Origin: Streptomonospora nanhaiensis
GTDB taxonomy: Bacteria; Actinomycetota; Actinomycetes; Streptosporangiales; Streptosporangiaceae
Length of the DNA stretch: 64,000 nt
NCBI RefSeq assembly: GCF_013410565.1
Contig: NZ_JACCFO010000001.1
Span: 5,704,001 to 5,768,000, forward strand
Direction of reading: 5' to 3'
Shown: in pieces, positions 8,708 through 17,601 of the stretch
Layout: each line of letters begins with the position of its first letter
Position numbering within the stretch: position 1 is the first letter of the stretch
Position numbers and translations under genes: made by a program
Notes under the pieces: generated by a model
What the model saw: only the letters and a program-made list of their open reading frames with translations
What the model was told of the DNA's origin: nothing
Database searches by the model: none

Positions 8708-9189
8708 GGGCGCTCCCCCCAAAACATGCGTCTCACCTGCAACGGTGACACGGTGAACAGGGGTCTTCACCGAAGGCTCCCGGCGTGTTCCAAAAGTTAT
8801 GAATGTGATGCGGTCCACGGGGTAGGCGGCACAGCCGCCGTGGTCGCGGCCTCGCGGAGGGGGTGGGCACCGGGTTCCGGATCTCCGCCGCGCCCGCCGC
8901 GCCGGAATGCGGGGACGATCGCCAGCGGCGAGGCCTCTGCGCGGATTGATACGCTATCCACCTCACGTGCACCATTTTTGGTTTATGGTGCACAACGCCT
9001 CTTCATTCCCCCTGAGGCAGCGTCCGAGCGCGGAACCCCACCTTTTCCGCGCCGGCGGCCGATCACGAGCAGGCCCGCTCTGGCGCCTATCACCAAGGGT
9101 CCCGTACGGTCTCTTTCGGATCCGGTACCACCTCATGGGGACCAACATCCGGTAGTCGAGGCGGTGGACACGAAAGGTTGCGAGGGTCC
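8708..9189. other. Divergent intergenic region between M15 gene and conservon
   Basis: No coding frame with plausible codon use was seen. It holds the M15 and cvnA promoters and, near the middle, a short AT-richer stretch with a paired inverted repeat (8967-8993). I looked for a c-di-AMP (ydaO) riboswitch before the wall hydrolase and found no convincing core. Confidence 0.6.
8967..8993. promoter_or_regulatory. Inverted repeat GTGCACCAT-N9-ATGGTGCAC, probable operator
   Basis: Two perfect 9-base arms (8967-8975 and 8985-8993) are separated by nine bases. Each arm contains the palindrome GTGCAC, and their centres are 21 bp apart, about two helical turns. The spacer and flanks are much less GC-rich than the surroundings. 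The position between divergent genes suggests a regulator site; no regulator can be named. Confidence 0.6.
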
Positions 9190-12100
9190 GTGCCGACACG
9201 AGCGACAGATGACGCAGGCGGCGCCGTCCGGGGCGCGCCTCAGCCCGACAGCGCCGTCACGGCGGCCGAGCCCCGTGCGCGCTGGTGGGCCCCGCGCGAA
9301 TGGCGGGTGCGCCCGCGACTGATCGCTCTGATCGTCATCCCCACCGCGGCGGCGCTCGTCCTGGGCGGCCTGCGGATCTCCGAGAGCATCGTCAACACCG
9401 TCACCCACGACCGCATCGAGCAGATGGCGGCCCTGACGGAGTCGATGGTCCACCTCGGCGACGAACTGGGCCGGGAGCGGGTCTACTCCGCCGCCTACAT
9501 CGCCGACAACGTCGACCCCGACGAGCGGTCCCAGCAGAAGCTCGACGCCCTCCAGGAGCAGATCCAGGAGAGCCGCCAGGCCGAGCAGGAGGTCCGCAAC
9601 CTCATCGATGGCCTGGGCGACCCCGGCACCCAGCTCGCCGCCAACCGGCTGCAGGGCCTCCAGGGCAGCCTGGGCAACCTGGACACCGTCCGCACCGAGG
9701 TGCAGTCCACGCGCACCTCGGTGCTCTCCATGGTGACCAAGTACCGCCAGGTCATCGGCTCCCTCGCCGACTTCACCCAGATCATCGCCGAGGCCACGAG
9801 CGACACCGAGCTGCGCGAGAGCGTCCGCGCGCTCACCGCCCTGGCCAACGCCCGCGAGGAGCTGTCCTACGAGGGCGCCCTCATGCTGCACTCGCTGAGC
9901 ACCGGCACGATGTCCAACGGCATCCGCTCGGAGGTCGAGGACAGCCGCGCCGGGTTCGAGCACGAGCGCGAGAACTTCCGCGACAGCGCCACGACCCAGC
10001 AGGCCCAGCTCTACGAGGAGATGTACGCCGGCCCCGAGGTCAGCCAGGTCGACACCATGCGGCTGCGGGCGGTCATGCGGGCGCGGGACAGCCAGGACAT
10101 CACCAGCGTGATGCAGGACTCCACGCCGCAGGACTACCAGGACGCCCTGGACGGCACGCTGGACCGGATGCACGACCTGGAGAGCACCCTGGCCTCGGGG
10201 GTGCGCACCCAGGCCGACGAGCTGCGCTCGGGCGCGTTCAACCTGGCGCTGCTGGACACCGCTCTGGTGCTGGCCGTCCTCATCGCCGTGTTCGTGCTGA
10301 CCTCCATCGTGGTCCGCTCGCTGGTCCGCCCGCTGCGCGCGCTGCGCGAGGGCGCCCTGCGCATCGCCGAGGAGGACCTGCCCGGCGCCATCGCCCGCAT
10401 GCAGGAGTCCAGCTCTGCCCCCGGCGACGTCGAGGTCAGCCCCATCGAGGTCACCTCCCGCGACGAGATCGGCGAGGTCGCCCGGTCCTTCGACGAGGTC
10501 CACCGCGTGGCGCTGCGCCTGGCCTCCGACGAGGCCGCCCTGCGCAGCAACGTCAACGCGATGTTCGTCAACCTCTCCCGCCGCAGCCAGACCCTGGTGG
10601 AGCGGCAGCTGCGCCTGATCGACGGCCTGGAGCAGGGCGAGCAGGACTCCGACCGGCTGTCGGACCTCTTCCAGCTCGACCACCTCGCCACCCGCATGCG
10701 GCGCAACAACGAGAACCTGCTGGTCCTCTCGGGCCAGGACAACACCCGCAAGTGGGCCCAGCCGGTCCCGCTGGTCGACGTGCTGCGCGGCGCGATCTCC
10801 GAGGTCGACGAGTACGAGCGCGTCAACGTGCGCGCCCCCTCCCACATCTCGGTCCTGGGCCGCCCCGTCAACGACGTCATCCACCTGGTGGCCGAGCTGG
10901 TCGAGAACGCCACGGCGTTCTCCTCCAAGGACACCCAGGTGGCGGTCAACGCCCAGGTCCTGGAGGACGGCGGCGTGCGGGTCGAGGTCACCGACAGCGG
11001 CATCGGCATGCCGCCCGACGAGATCGCCGCCACCAACGCCCGCCTGGCCGAGCCGCCCGTCATCGACGTCGGCGTCTCCCGCCGCATGGGCCTGTTCGTG
11101 GTCAGCCGCCTGGCCGCCCGCCACGGCATCCGGGTGTGGCTGTCGGAGGCCCACAACGGCGGCATCACCGCCACGGCCGTGCTGCCGCCCGACCTGCTGA
11201 TCACCCCGGTGGAGCCGCAGGCCCCCGTCGAGCCGCCCGCGCTGGGCCCCTCGGCGCCCGACACCTACGCCGAGGCCGCCGCGGCCTTCGCCGCCAACCC
11301 CGCGCCGCCCGAGCCCGGGGTGTGGGGCGGCGCCGGGGACTTCGGCCGCTCCTCGGCGGCCTCCGACCTGCCCAAGCGCGAGCCCGGCTACAACCGGCCC
11401 GCCGTCTCGGGCGCCTCCGCCCCCGCCGAGCACCCGCCCAGCGGCGAGGACCTGTGGGCCGCCGGCTCCTCCGGCTGGGCCAACCCGCCCGCCGCGCCGG
11501 GCGCCCGCCCCCTGCCGCCGGCCGAGCCGCGCCGCACCGAGCCCGAGCCCCCGCGTGCCGAGCCGCCCGCCTCCGAGCGGCCGCCGCTTCCCGAGCGCCC
11601 GGCGCCCGAGCCGCCGCGCAGCCCTTCGCCGTGGGACACCCCCGGCTGGAGCGGCGAGCCCCGCCGCGCCGAGCCCGAGGCGCCGCGCTCCTACGAGCGG
11701 CCCGCCCCTCCGCCGGCCCAGCCCTACGCCGAGGAGCGCCGCCCGTGGGAGGCCGACTCCGCGCCGGCCGCGCCGAGCGACAACGTCTGGGCCGCGCCCA
11801 GCCGGCGCACCCCCCAGCCGCCCCGGCCCGAGTGGAGCGGCGACCACGACTCCCGCGAGGGCTACGGCTCCACCGCCTACATCTCGCGCCGCTACGGCGG
11901 CACGGGCGCCGGGCAGAACACCGTGGTGCCGCCCTCGCCGGAGGAGAGCAGCTCCGAGGCGCTGCCGATCTTCGACGCCATCGAGTCCAACTGGTTCCGC
12001 CGCCGCAGCGGGGGACCGGCCTCCGAGCCCGAGACCGGCCCGCTGCCGCGCTTCGCCGACAGCGGCGCGGCCGACGGCGCCCGCCGCGAGCCCCCCGCCG

Positions 12101-12504
12101 CCGACTCCGCCGGACGCTACGGGTCGGCGCCCGCCGCGCCCGCCCCCGCCGCCAACGGGTCCTCCGGCGGTGCCGCGGGGTCCTCCGGCGCCAACGGGCA
12201 CGCCTCGCGCAACGGCGCGGGCGCCCGCCGGCCCGAGGACGAGTGGCGCTCCGACGCCGACCGCGGATGGCAGGCCGCCCGCTCGGCCGCCGAGCCCATC
12301 GCCGGCGGACTCACCTCCTCGGGGTTGCCAAAGCGCGTTCCCAAGGCGAACCTGGTTCCCGGAACCGCTCCGGCGCCCGAGCACGTCAAGCAGGTCCCTA
12401 CGCGCTCGGCCGACCGGGTCCGCAACCGCTTCTCCGGCTTCCAGCGCGGAATCCGCGAGGGCCGCAGCCAGTTGGGCGGCCAGCCGGGCGAGGACGACAA
12501 GTGA
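9190..12504 (+). CDS. cvnA: Conservon sensor histidine kinase-like protein CvnA
   Basis: About 1104 residues. A cytoplasmic N terminus, a membrane segment near residues 44-64, an extracellular helical NIT-like (nitrate/nitrite sensing type) domain to about 350, a second membrane segment near 351-375, a HAMP linker, a helical region with LDHLATRMRRNNENLLVL, and an HATPase_c domain near 560-680 (HLVAELVENATAF, VEVTDSGIGMPPDEI, GLFVVSRLAA). The remaining about 420 residues are proline/alanine-rich and disordered, typical of CvnA. It lacks a classical phosphoacceptor H-box with confidence. GTG 9190 or TTG 9178 may be the start; AAAGG at 9173 fits GTG 9190 better. In conservons this protein assembles with CvnB-D at the membrane. 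Confidence 0.88.
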   Translation: MPTRATDDAGGAVRGAPQPDSAVTAAEPRARWWAPREWRVRPRLIALIVIPTAAALVLGGLRISESIVNTVTHDRIEQMAALTESMVHLGDELGRERVYSAAYIADNVDPDERSQQKLDALQEQIQESRQAEQEVRNLIDGLGDPGTQLAANRLQGLQGSLGNLDTVRTEVQSTRTSVLSMVTKYRQVIGSLADFTQIIAEATSDTELRESVRALTALANAREELSYEGALMLHSLSTGTMSNGIRSEVEDSRAGFEHERENFRDSATTQQAQLYEEMYAGPEVSQVDTMRLRAVMRARDSQDITSVMQDSTPQDYQDALDGTLDRMHDLESTLASGVRTQADELRSGAFNLALLDTALVLAVLIAVFVLTSIVVRSLVRPLRALREGALRIAEEDLPGAIARMQESSSAPGDVEVSPIEVTSRDEIGEVARSFDEVHRVALRLASDEAALRSNVNAMFVNLSRRSQTLVERQLRLIDGLEQGEQDSDRLSDLFQLDHLATRMRRNNENLLVLSGQDNTRKWAQPVPLVDVLRGAISEVDEYERVNVRAPSHISVLGRPVNDVIHLVAELVENATAFSSKDTQVAVNAQVLEDGGVRVEVTDSGIGMPPDEIAATNARLAEPPVIDVGVSRRMGLFVVSRLAARHGIRVWLSEAHNGGITATAVLPPDLLITPVEPQAPVEPPALGPSAPDTYAEAAAAFAANPAPPEPGVWGGAGDFGRSSAASDLPKREPGYNRPAVSGASAPAEHPPSGEDLWAAGSSGWANPPAAPGARPLPPAEPRRTEPEPPRAEPPASERPPLPERPAPEPPRSPSPWDTPGWSGEPRRAEPEAPRSYERPAPPPAQPYAEERRPWEADSAPAAPSDNVWAAPSRRTPQPPRPEWSGDHDSREGYGSTAYISRRYGGTGAGQNTVVPPSPEESSSEALPIFDAIESNWFRRRSGGPASEPETGPLPRFADSGAADGARREPPAADSAGRYGSAPAAPAPAANGSSGGAAGSSGANGHASRNGAGARRPEDEWRSDADRGWQAARSAAEPIAGGLTSSGLPKRVPKANLVPGTAPAPEHVKQVPTRSADRVRNRFSGFQRGIREGRSQLGGQPGEDDK

Positions 12505-12739
12505 ACCGCGCGAGTACGGGCGGACGGCCTCCGACTCGACGCAGCCCGACCCGCGGGCCGTGCCATCCGGGTCCCTGTGGATCACGGAAATGCCACGGAC
12601 TAGGATCTACCGAACCATTTGTGCATACCGTGATGATCGACACCAACCACTCGAATAAGGTCACTACAGGAGCCCACTCGGTCGACGGCCGGCCCGCGGG
12701 CCACGGTCACTCCCCCGGCCGGTATGGACAGGAGAGCAG

Positions 12740-13141
12740 ATGAATCAACCGGTGAATGAGCTGAACTGGCTGATCACTGACTTCGCGAATCGAGTGCCGG
12801 ACGTCGCACACGCGATCGTGGTTTCGTCGGACGGTCTGCCACTCGCCTCCTCTACCGGCTTCCCCGCCGACCGGGCCGACCAGCTCGCGGCCATCGCCTC
12901 GGGCCTCTCCAGCCTCACCCAGGGCGCCGCGCGCGTCTTCGAGGGCGGCGCTGTCGCCCAGACCGTGGTCGAGATGGAGCGCGGACTCCTGCTGATCATG
13001 TCGATCAGCGACGGTTCCTGCCTTGCCGTACTGGCGGCGGCCGAGTGCGACCTCGGCCTTGTCGCATACGAGATGACCCTGCTCGTCGAACGGGCCGGTC
13101 GTGCGCTGACCCCGGCGGCGCGCACCTCGGGAATCCACTGA
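12740..13141 (+). CDS. cvnB: Roadblock/LC7 domain protein CvnB
   Basis: 133 residues, a single roadblock/LC7 domain (LNWLITDFANRVPDVAHAIV; ASGLSSLTQGAARVFEGG). ATG 12740 follows AGGAG. Roadblock proteins of the MglB type modulate the partner GTPase (here CvnD), and in Streptomyces conservons CvnB associates with the kinase-like protein. A 235-base gap from cvnA contains an AT-richer stretch near 12600-12670, so a separate promoter is possible. Confidence 0.92.
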   Translation: MNQPVNELNWLITDFANRVPDVAHAIVVSSDGLPLASSTGFPADRADQLAAIASGLSSLTQGAARVFEGGAVAQTVVEMERGLLLIMSISDGSCLAVLAAAECDLGLVAYEMTLLVERAGRALTPAARTSGIH

Positions 13142-13164
13142 CCCACCACCGACAGGAGGAAGTG

Positions 13165-13641
13165 GTGGCACCTCACAGCCGAGATGCCGGGTCGTGGTTC
13201 GGGCAGCACCCCACCGGCGCCTCCAGACCGCTTGCGGCGGGGCCGGGCGGCGCGGACCTTCCACGATCCCCCCATCAACACGCCGACCAGGCGGCGGCCG
13301 GAGCACCCAGCTCGCTCGTCCGCCCCTACGCTGTCACCAAGGGCCGCACCAAGCCGAAGTCGCAGTTGCCGCTGGAGACCCTGATCTCCTCCACGGCCAC
13401 CGCGCGCGCCGAGTCGGGGACCCTCACCCCCGAGTGCCAGGCCATCAGCGACCTGTGCCGCGAATGGCGCTCCGTCGCCGAGATCTCAGCCCTGCTGCGG
13501 ATCCCGCTGGGAGTCGCCAGGGTGCTGGTCGCGGACATGTCCGAACAGGGACTGCTGCAGATCAGGTCGACGATCAACACCGACAGCCGGCCCAACGCCA
13601 ACCTTCTTGAAAGGGTGCTCAGTGGACTTCGCAAGCTCTAG
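13165..13641 (+). CDS. cvnC: DUF742 protein CvnC
   Basis: 158 residues. The N-terminal 50 residues are low-complexity; the DUF742 core follows (SLVRPYAVTKGRT, LPLETLIS, ISALLRIPLGVARVLVADM, LLERVLSGLRKL), a winged-helix-like fold. Of two adjacent in-frame GTG codons (13162, 13165) the second has the better spacing to AGGAGG at 13154. It overlaps cvnD by 20 bases. Role in the conservon complex is as an adaptor by family knowledge. Confidence 0.88.
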   Translation: MAPHSRDAGSWFGQHPTGASRPLAAGPGGADLPRSPHQHADQAAAGAPSSLVRPYAVTKGRTKPKSQLPLETLISSTATARAESGTLTPECQAISDLCREWRSVAEISALLRIPLGVARVLVADMSEQGLLQIRSTINTDSRPNANLLERVLSGLRKL

Positions 13642-14269
13642 CGCGGCCGACGAGGGCGCTGCTGCGGCGAGTGCGATGACGTCGGTCAAGATCGTCGTCG
13701 CCGGAGGCTTCGGTGTCGGCAAGACGACATTCGTCGGCTCCGTCTCCGAGATCGTGCCGCTGACCACCGAGGCGGTCATGACCAGCGCCAGTGTCGGCGT
13801 CGACGACCTCGCCAAGACGCCGGACAAGCAGACCACCACCGTGGCCATGGACTTCGGCCGCGTCTCGCTGGACTCCGACCTCATCCTCTACCTGTTCGGC
13901 ACCCCGGGCCAGCACCGCTTCTGGTTCATGTGGGACGACCTGGTCAAGGGCGCGATCGGCGCCGTGGTCCTGGTCGACACCCGCCGCCTCGCCGACTGCT
14001 TCCCCGCCATCGACTACTTCGAAGAGGCGCGGCTGCCGTTCATCGTGGCGATCAACGGGTTCGACGGCTACTACCCGCACGCCGCCGAGGAGGTCCGCGA
14101 CGCCCTCACCCTCAGCGCGGACATCCCCATCGTGCAGGTCGACGCCCGCGACCGCACCTCGACCAAGGCCACGCTGATCACCCTGGTCGAGCACGCCATC
14201 AACGTGGGCGACGCCGGCGGCGCCGGCCAGCAGCCCACCTCCACCGGCGGCCAGGGCTCCTGGCGCTGA
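13622..14269 (+). CDS. cvnD: Conservon small GTPase CvnD
   Basis: 215 residues, Ras-like fold. The P-loop is GGFGVGKTT, the G3 motif FGTPGQHRF, and the G4-like motif NGFD. Bacterial relatives (MglA-like) cycle between GTP and GDP under control of roadblock partners. GTG 13622 is chosen because GAAAGGG lies six bases upstream, although it overlaps the end of cvnC. A hairpin terminator follows directly. The cytochrome P450 gene that follows some conservons (cvnE) is absent. Confidence 0.92.
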   Translation: MDFASSSAADEGAAAASAMTSVKIVVAGGFGVGKTTFVGSVSEIVPLTTEAVMTSASVGVDDLAKTPDKQTTTVAMDFGRVSLDSDLILYLFGTPGQHRFWFMWDDLVKGAIGAVVLVDTRRLADCFPAIDYFEEARLPFIVAINGFDGYYPHAAEEVRDALTLSADIPIVQVDARDRTSTKATLITLVEHAINVGDAGGAGQQPTSTGGQGSWR

Positions 14270-14304
14270 TCCGGGACCGGTCCGCACCGGACCGGCCCCG
14301 GATC
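14268..14304. terminator. Hairpin terminator between cvnD and the convergent cyclase gene
   Basis: Arms of 16 bases (14268-14283 and 14289-14304) pair with one G-T wobble; the cvnD stop codon is at the base. It may serve both directions. Confidence 0.55.
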
Positions 14305-14371
14305 CCGGCCCGCACCGCGGCGGCGCGCCGCCGGCGGGCGCTTCGGGCACCTCGCGACGCGCGCCCGGCCC

Positions 14372-15037
14372 TCAGCCGGTGCGCACGGCCACCGCGCGCA
14401 CCGGTGCGCCGTCGCCGCCGGCCAGCCGGATCGGCAGCGCGCAGAACAGCGGGTCGGGGAAGTCCACGTCCTCCAGGCGGCAGAGGTTCTCCACGATCGT
14501 GCCGCCCGCCCCCAGCACCGCCAGGTGCGCCGCCCAGTCCGGTTCGGGGTCGCCCGCGCGCCGGGTGGGGTCGGGGCTGGGCGTGTCCACGCCCACCGTG
14601 CGCACGCCCGCCGCCGTGAGCAGCCGGGCCGCCGAGCCGTCGAGGTAGGGGTGGTCGAAGTACCGGTCGGTGCCGTAGTGGGCCGCCCACCCGGTGCGCA
14701 CCAGCACCGCCGTGCCCGGAGCCAGGCGCGGCACCCACGGCTCCAGGTCGGCGGAGGTGATGGGGGAGCGGTCGGGCCGGCCGGTCGCGTCGACCACCAC
14801 CGCCGGGCAGACGAACAGCTCCAGCGGCAGCTCCTCCAGCCGCGCGCCGTCGGCCAGGAAGTGGAAGGGCGCGTCGGCGTGGGTCCCGCTGTGCGAGCCC
14901 ATGTGCACCCGGGTGGAGGTGTAGCCGTGCTCGGCCAGGGTGGCCGCCTCCTCCAGCACCGGGGGGTCGTCCCCCGGGTAGGGCTGGGTCTCCGGCCCGA
15001 TCGTCCGGCTCAGGTCCACCACACGCACCGCCCGCAC
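14372..15037 (-). CDS. Cyclase-family metal-dependent hydrolase
   Basis: 221 residues. The motif SHSGTHADAPFHF is the HxGTHxDxPxHF metal-binding signature of the cyclase family (kynurenine formamidase and relatives). IVENLCRLEDVDFPDPLFCALPIRL is the usual family C-terminal region. GTG 15037 is preferred over the upstream ATG 15073 because AAGGAGG lies five bases before it. It is a cytoplasmic amidohydrolase; no tryptophan-pathway neighbours are present, so the substrate is unknown. Confidence 0.78.
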   Translation of the reverse strand: MRAVRVVDLSRTIGPETQPYPGDDPPVLEEAATLAEHGYTSTRVHMGSHSGTHADAPFHFLADGARLEELPLELFVCPAVVVDATGRPDRSPITSADLEPWVPRLAPGTAVLVRTGWAAHYGTDRYFDHPYLDGSAARLLTAAGVRTVGVDTPSPDPTRRAGDPEPDWAAHLAVLGAGGTIVENLCRLEDVDFPDPLFCALPIRLAGGDGAPVRAVAVRTG

Positions 15038-15150
15038 GGCAGCCTCCTTCTGGCTCGCGTCACCTGGCGCCATGGATACCACGCGGTCGGTGCGCCCGGC
15101 GGCGCCGTACGGGGTGCACGGGGCACCGCGACGGGGCAAGATGGCAACCG

Positions 15151-16854
15151 ATGACTCCACAGCCTTCCCACGACCAGCCCGACCCCGGCGCCAACGCCAT
15201 GACCGACCGCTTCCACGAGGTCGGCGAGCGCATCCTCGACGCGCTGCTCGCCGAGTCGCCGGAATGGGCCGACGACCTCGGGGACCACCGCTACGCCGAC
15301 CGCCTCAGCGACCACTCCGCCGAGGGCGAGGCCCGCCGCGCCGGCGTGATCACCGACGCGCTGGGCGCGCTGGACCAGATCGACGACCTGCTGCTGCCGG
15401 CCGCCGACCGGGTCGACCTGGAGATGCTGCGCAACCGGCTGTCGGCGGACCTGTGGCAGCTCACCGAGCTGCGGCCGCAGACCTGGGACCCCCTCGACCA
15501 GCTCCCCGGCGACGCCCTTTACAGCCTCGTCGCCGGCGAGGACCTGCCCGCCGAGGAGCGGCTGACCGCGCTGGCCGCCCGGTGCCGCGCCGTGCCCGAC
15601 TTCCTGGCCACCGCCCGCGCCCGCCTGGCCGAGGGCCCCGGCATGCCCAAGGTCCACGTGCAGACCGCCGCCGCCCAGGCACGGGGAATCGTCGGCCTGC
15701 TCGGCGCCCCCGTCGACGCCCTGGTCGAGCAGGCGCCCGCGCTGCGCGGCGACGTCGACGCCGCCCGCGCGGCCGCCGCCGAGGCCCTGGGCGACCACGC
15801 CGCCTGGCTGGCCGCCCGCGCCGACACCGCCTCCGCCGACCCCCGGCTGGGCGCCCGCGACCACGCCGCCCGCCTCTGGTACACCCTCGACTCCGAGCTG
15901 AGCCAGGACGCCCTGCTCACCCGCGCCGAGAGCGACCTGCTGGCCACCGAGGAGGCCATGGCCGAGGCCGCCGCCGCGTTCGCCGGCGCGCCCGCGCGGC
16001 CCGGCCAGGTCCGCGAGGTCCTGGACCGCATCGCGGCCGAGAGCGCCACCGACGAGCACACCATCCGCCCCGGCTGCGAGCGCATCCTGGAGCACCTCTA
16101 CGCCCGCACCCGCGAACTCGACTTCGCCACGGTCCCCGACCACCCGGTCCGGGTGATCCCCATGCCCGAGTCGCGGCGCGGCATGGCCGTGGCCTACTGC
16201 GACCCGCCCGGCCCGCTGTCGCCCACCCCCGAGCGCCCCACCCTCATCGCGGTCGCCCCGCCGCCCGGCGACTGGCCCGCCGAGCGCCGCGCGTCGTTCT
16301 ACCGCGAGTACAACGCCGACATGCTGCGCGAGCTGATGGTGCACGAGGGCGTGCCCGGACACGCGCTCCAGTTGGCGCACGCCGCCGCCTACACCGGGGG
16401 CACCCGGCTGCGCCGCGCGCTGCTCAGCGGCACCTTCGTGGAGGGGTGGGCCGTCTACGCCGAGGAGGCCATGGCCGAACTGGGGTGGTCCGAGGACGAG
16501 GCCGAGAACCGGCGGCTGCGGCTGATGCAGCTCAAGACCCGGCTGCGCATGATCATCAACGCCATCCTCGACGTGCGCGTGCACGCCCACGGCATGACCG
16601 AGGCCGAGGCGATGGCGCTGCTGACCGAGCGCGGCCACCAGGAGGAGGGCGAGGCCGCGGGCAAGTGGCGCCGCGCCCAGCTCACCAGCGCCCAGCTGGC
16701 CACCTACTACGTCGGCTACCAGGAGGTGTCGGCGATCGTGCGCGACCTGCGCGCGGCCCGGCCCCAGGCCTCGCGCCGCGAGATCCACGACACCGTCCTC
16801 GCCCACGGCTCGCCCTCACCGCGCCACCTGCGCACCCTGCTCGGCCTGGGCTGA
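15151..16854 (+). CDS. DUF885 family protein (putative zinc peptidase-like)
   Basis: 567 residues. The motif MVHEGVPGHALQLAHA is the HExxxxH signature of DUF885 proteins, predicted zinc-dependent hydrolases; FVEGWAVYAEE, TRLRMIINAILDVRVH and TYYVGYQEV are further family landmarks. It has no signal peptide. Start may be ATG 15151 or ATG 15199; neither has a strong ribosome site. It stands alone between the divergent cyclase gene and the convergent AhpD-like gene. Substrate unknown. Confidence 0.75.
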   Translation: MTPQPSHDQPDPGANAMTDRFHEVGERILDALLAESPEWADDLGDHRYADRLSDHSAEGEARRAGVITDALGALDQIDDLLLPAADRVDLEMLRNRLSADLWQLTELRPQTWDPLDQLPGDALYSLVAGEDLPAEERLTALAARCRAVPDFLATARARLAEGPGMPKVHVQTAAAQARGIVGLLGAPVDALVEQAPALRGDVDAARAAAAEALGDHAAWLAARADTASADPRLGARDHAARLWYTLDSELSQDALLTRAESDLLATEEAMAEAAAAFAGAPARPGQVREVLDRIAAESATDEHTIRPGCERILEHLYARTRELDFATVPDHPVRVIPMPESRRGMAVAYCDPPGPLSPTPERPTLIAVAPPPGDWPAERRASFYREYNADMLRELMVHEGVPGHALQLAHAAAYTGGTRLRRALLSGTFVEGWAVYAEEAMAELGWSEDEAENRRLRLMQLKTRLRMIINAILDVRVHAHGMTEAEAMALLTERGHQEEGEAAGKWRRAQLTSAQLATYYVGYQEVSAIVRDLRAARPQASRREIHDTVLAHGSPSPRHLRTLLGLG

Positions 16855-16903
16855 GGGGAGCGGGGGCCGCGCCGGCCGCCGGAGTCGGGTCCGCCGCCGA
16901 ACG

Positions 16904-16941
16904 GAAAAAGGGGTGCGCAACGGTCGCCGTTCCGCACCCCT
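16904..16941 (-). terminator. Intrinsic terminator of the minus-strand esterase-MFS-AhpD cassette
   Basis: Read on the minus strand, a 9-bp stem (16941-16933 with 16917-16909), a C-C mismatch and a 5-bp inner stem are followed by TTTTT (16908-16904). This is one of the few U-tailed terminators in the window. Confidence 0.8.
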
Positions 16942-16954
16942 GAGCCCGCCGGTG

Positions 16955-17476
16955 CTAGTCCCGCCACTGCTCCGCGGGCGACACCCCGGGCAGCGGCTTG
17001 CCGATGAGGGCGAGGGGGAGGAAGAAGCACACCTGGCCGATCGCCATGATGAGGGTGGCCAGCGCCGTCTCGTCGTAGTGCGCGGCCGCCCGGGCGTACA
17101 GCTCGTCGGGGACCCGCTCGCCGTGGGGGTTGGGGGTCAGGACGGCCTCCACGAGCTCGAGCGCGACCCGCTCGGCCCCGGTGAAGTGGGGCGCGTCCCG
17201 CCAGGACGCCACGGCGGAGATGCGCTCCTCCGTCTCGCCGGCCGCGCGGAGGTTGCCGGTGTGCAGGACGGTCAGGTAGGTGCTGTCCGCGAGCTGCCCG
17301 GCGCGCAACTGGACCAGGCCGATCGTGGTCTTGGGGATCGAGCCGTTTCCGGTGGCCTGGAACAGGGCCCCGGCGACCTTGCCCAGCTCGGGGACGAGCT
17401 TGGCGGGGTTGCGCAGACGCGACTGGTGGGCGGTGCGCTCGGTCTCCGGGGCGGCGGAGGCGGGGGTGGTGGTCAT
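16955..17476 (-). CDS. Carboxymuconolactone decarboxylase/AhpD-like protein lacking the CxxC
   Basis: 173 residues, all-helical AhpD/CMD family. In active AhpD-like proteins the central helix carries CxxC followed by H (for example GCAYCLDMHT). Here the matching segment is LADSTYLTVLHTGNLRAAGE: Ser65-Thr66-Tyr67-Leu68 replace CxxC and His72 is kept. Thiol peroxidase-linked activity is therefore unlikely. ATG 17476 follows GGAAGGG by eight bases. It is the last gene of a cassette with an MFS exporter and an esterase. Confidence 0.72.
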   Translation of the reverse strand: MTTTPASAAPETERTAHQSRLRNPAKLVPELGKVAGALFQATGNGSIPKTTIGLVQLRAGQLADSTYLTVLHTGNLRAAGETEERISAVASWRDAPHFTGAERVALELVEAVLTPNPHGERVPDELYARAAAHYDETALATLIMAIGQVCFFLPLALIGKPLPGVSPAEQWRD

Positions 17477-17601
17477 GGTGGGTTTTCCCTTCCGGTCTTG
17501 ACTGTCGTCTTCTTGACGGGTCGCGGGCGGGGAATGTGACCGGTGGCCGCGACGAGTTTTCGGCGGGCGCGGCAGCGGCCGGCGCGCCGCCCGCGCCCCG
17601 G

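Noticed and set aside
8708-8960. Possible c-di-AMP (ydaO) riboswitch before the M15 wall peptidase
   Set aside because: Short GGAACCCGG-like pieces occur, but the conserved GACAGCTAACC-type segment and pairing could not be found.
9133-12585. Frames over 1100 codons on both strands overlapping cvnA
   Set aside because: Shadows of cvnA; only the plus-strand frame with NIT, HAMP and HATPase motifs is credible.
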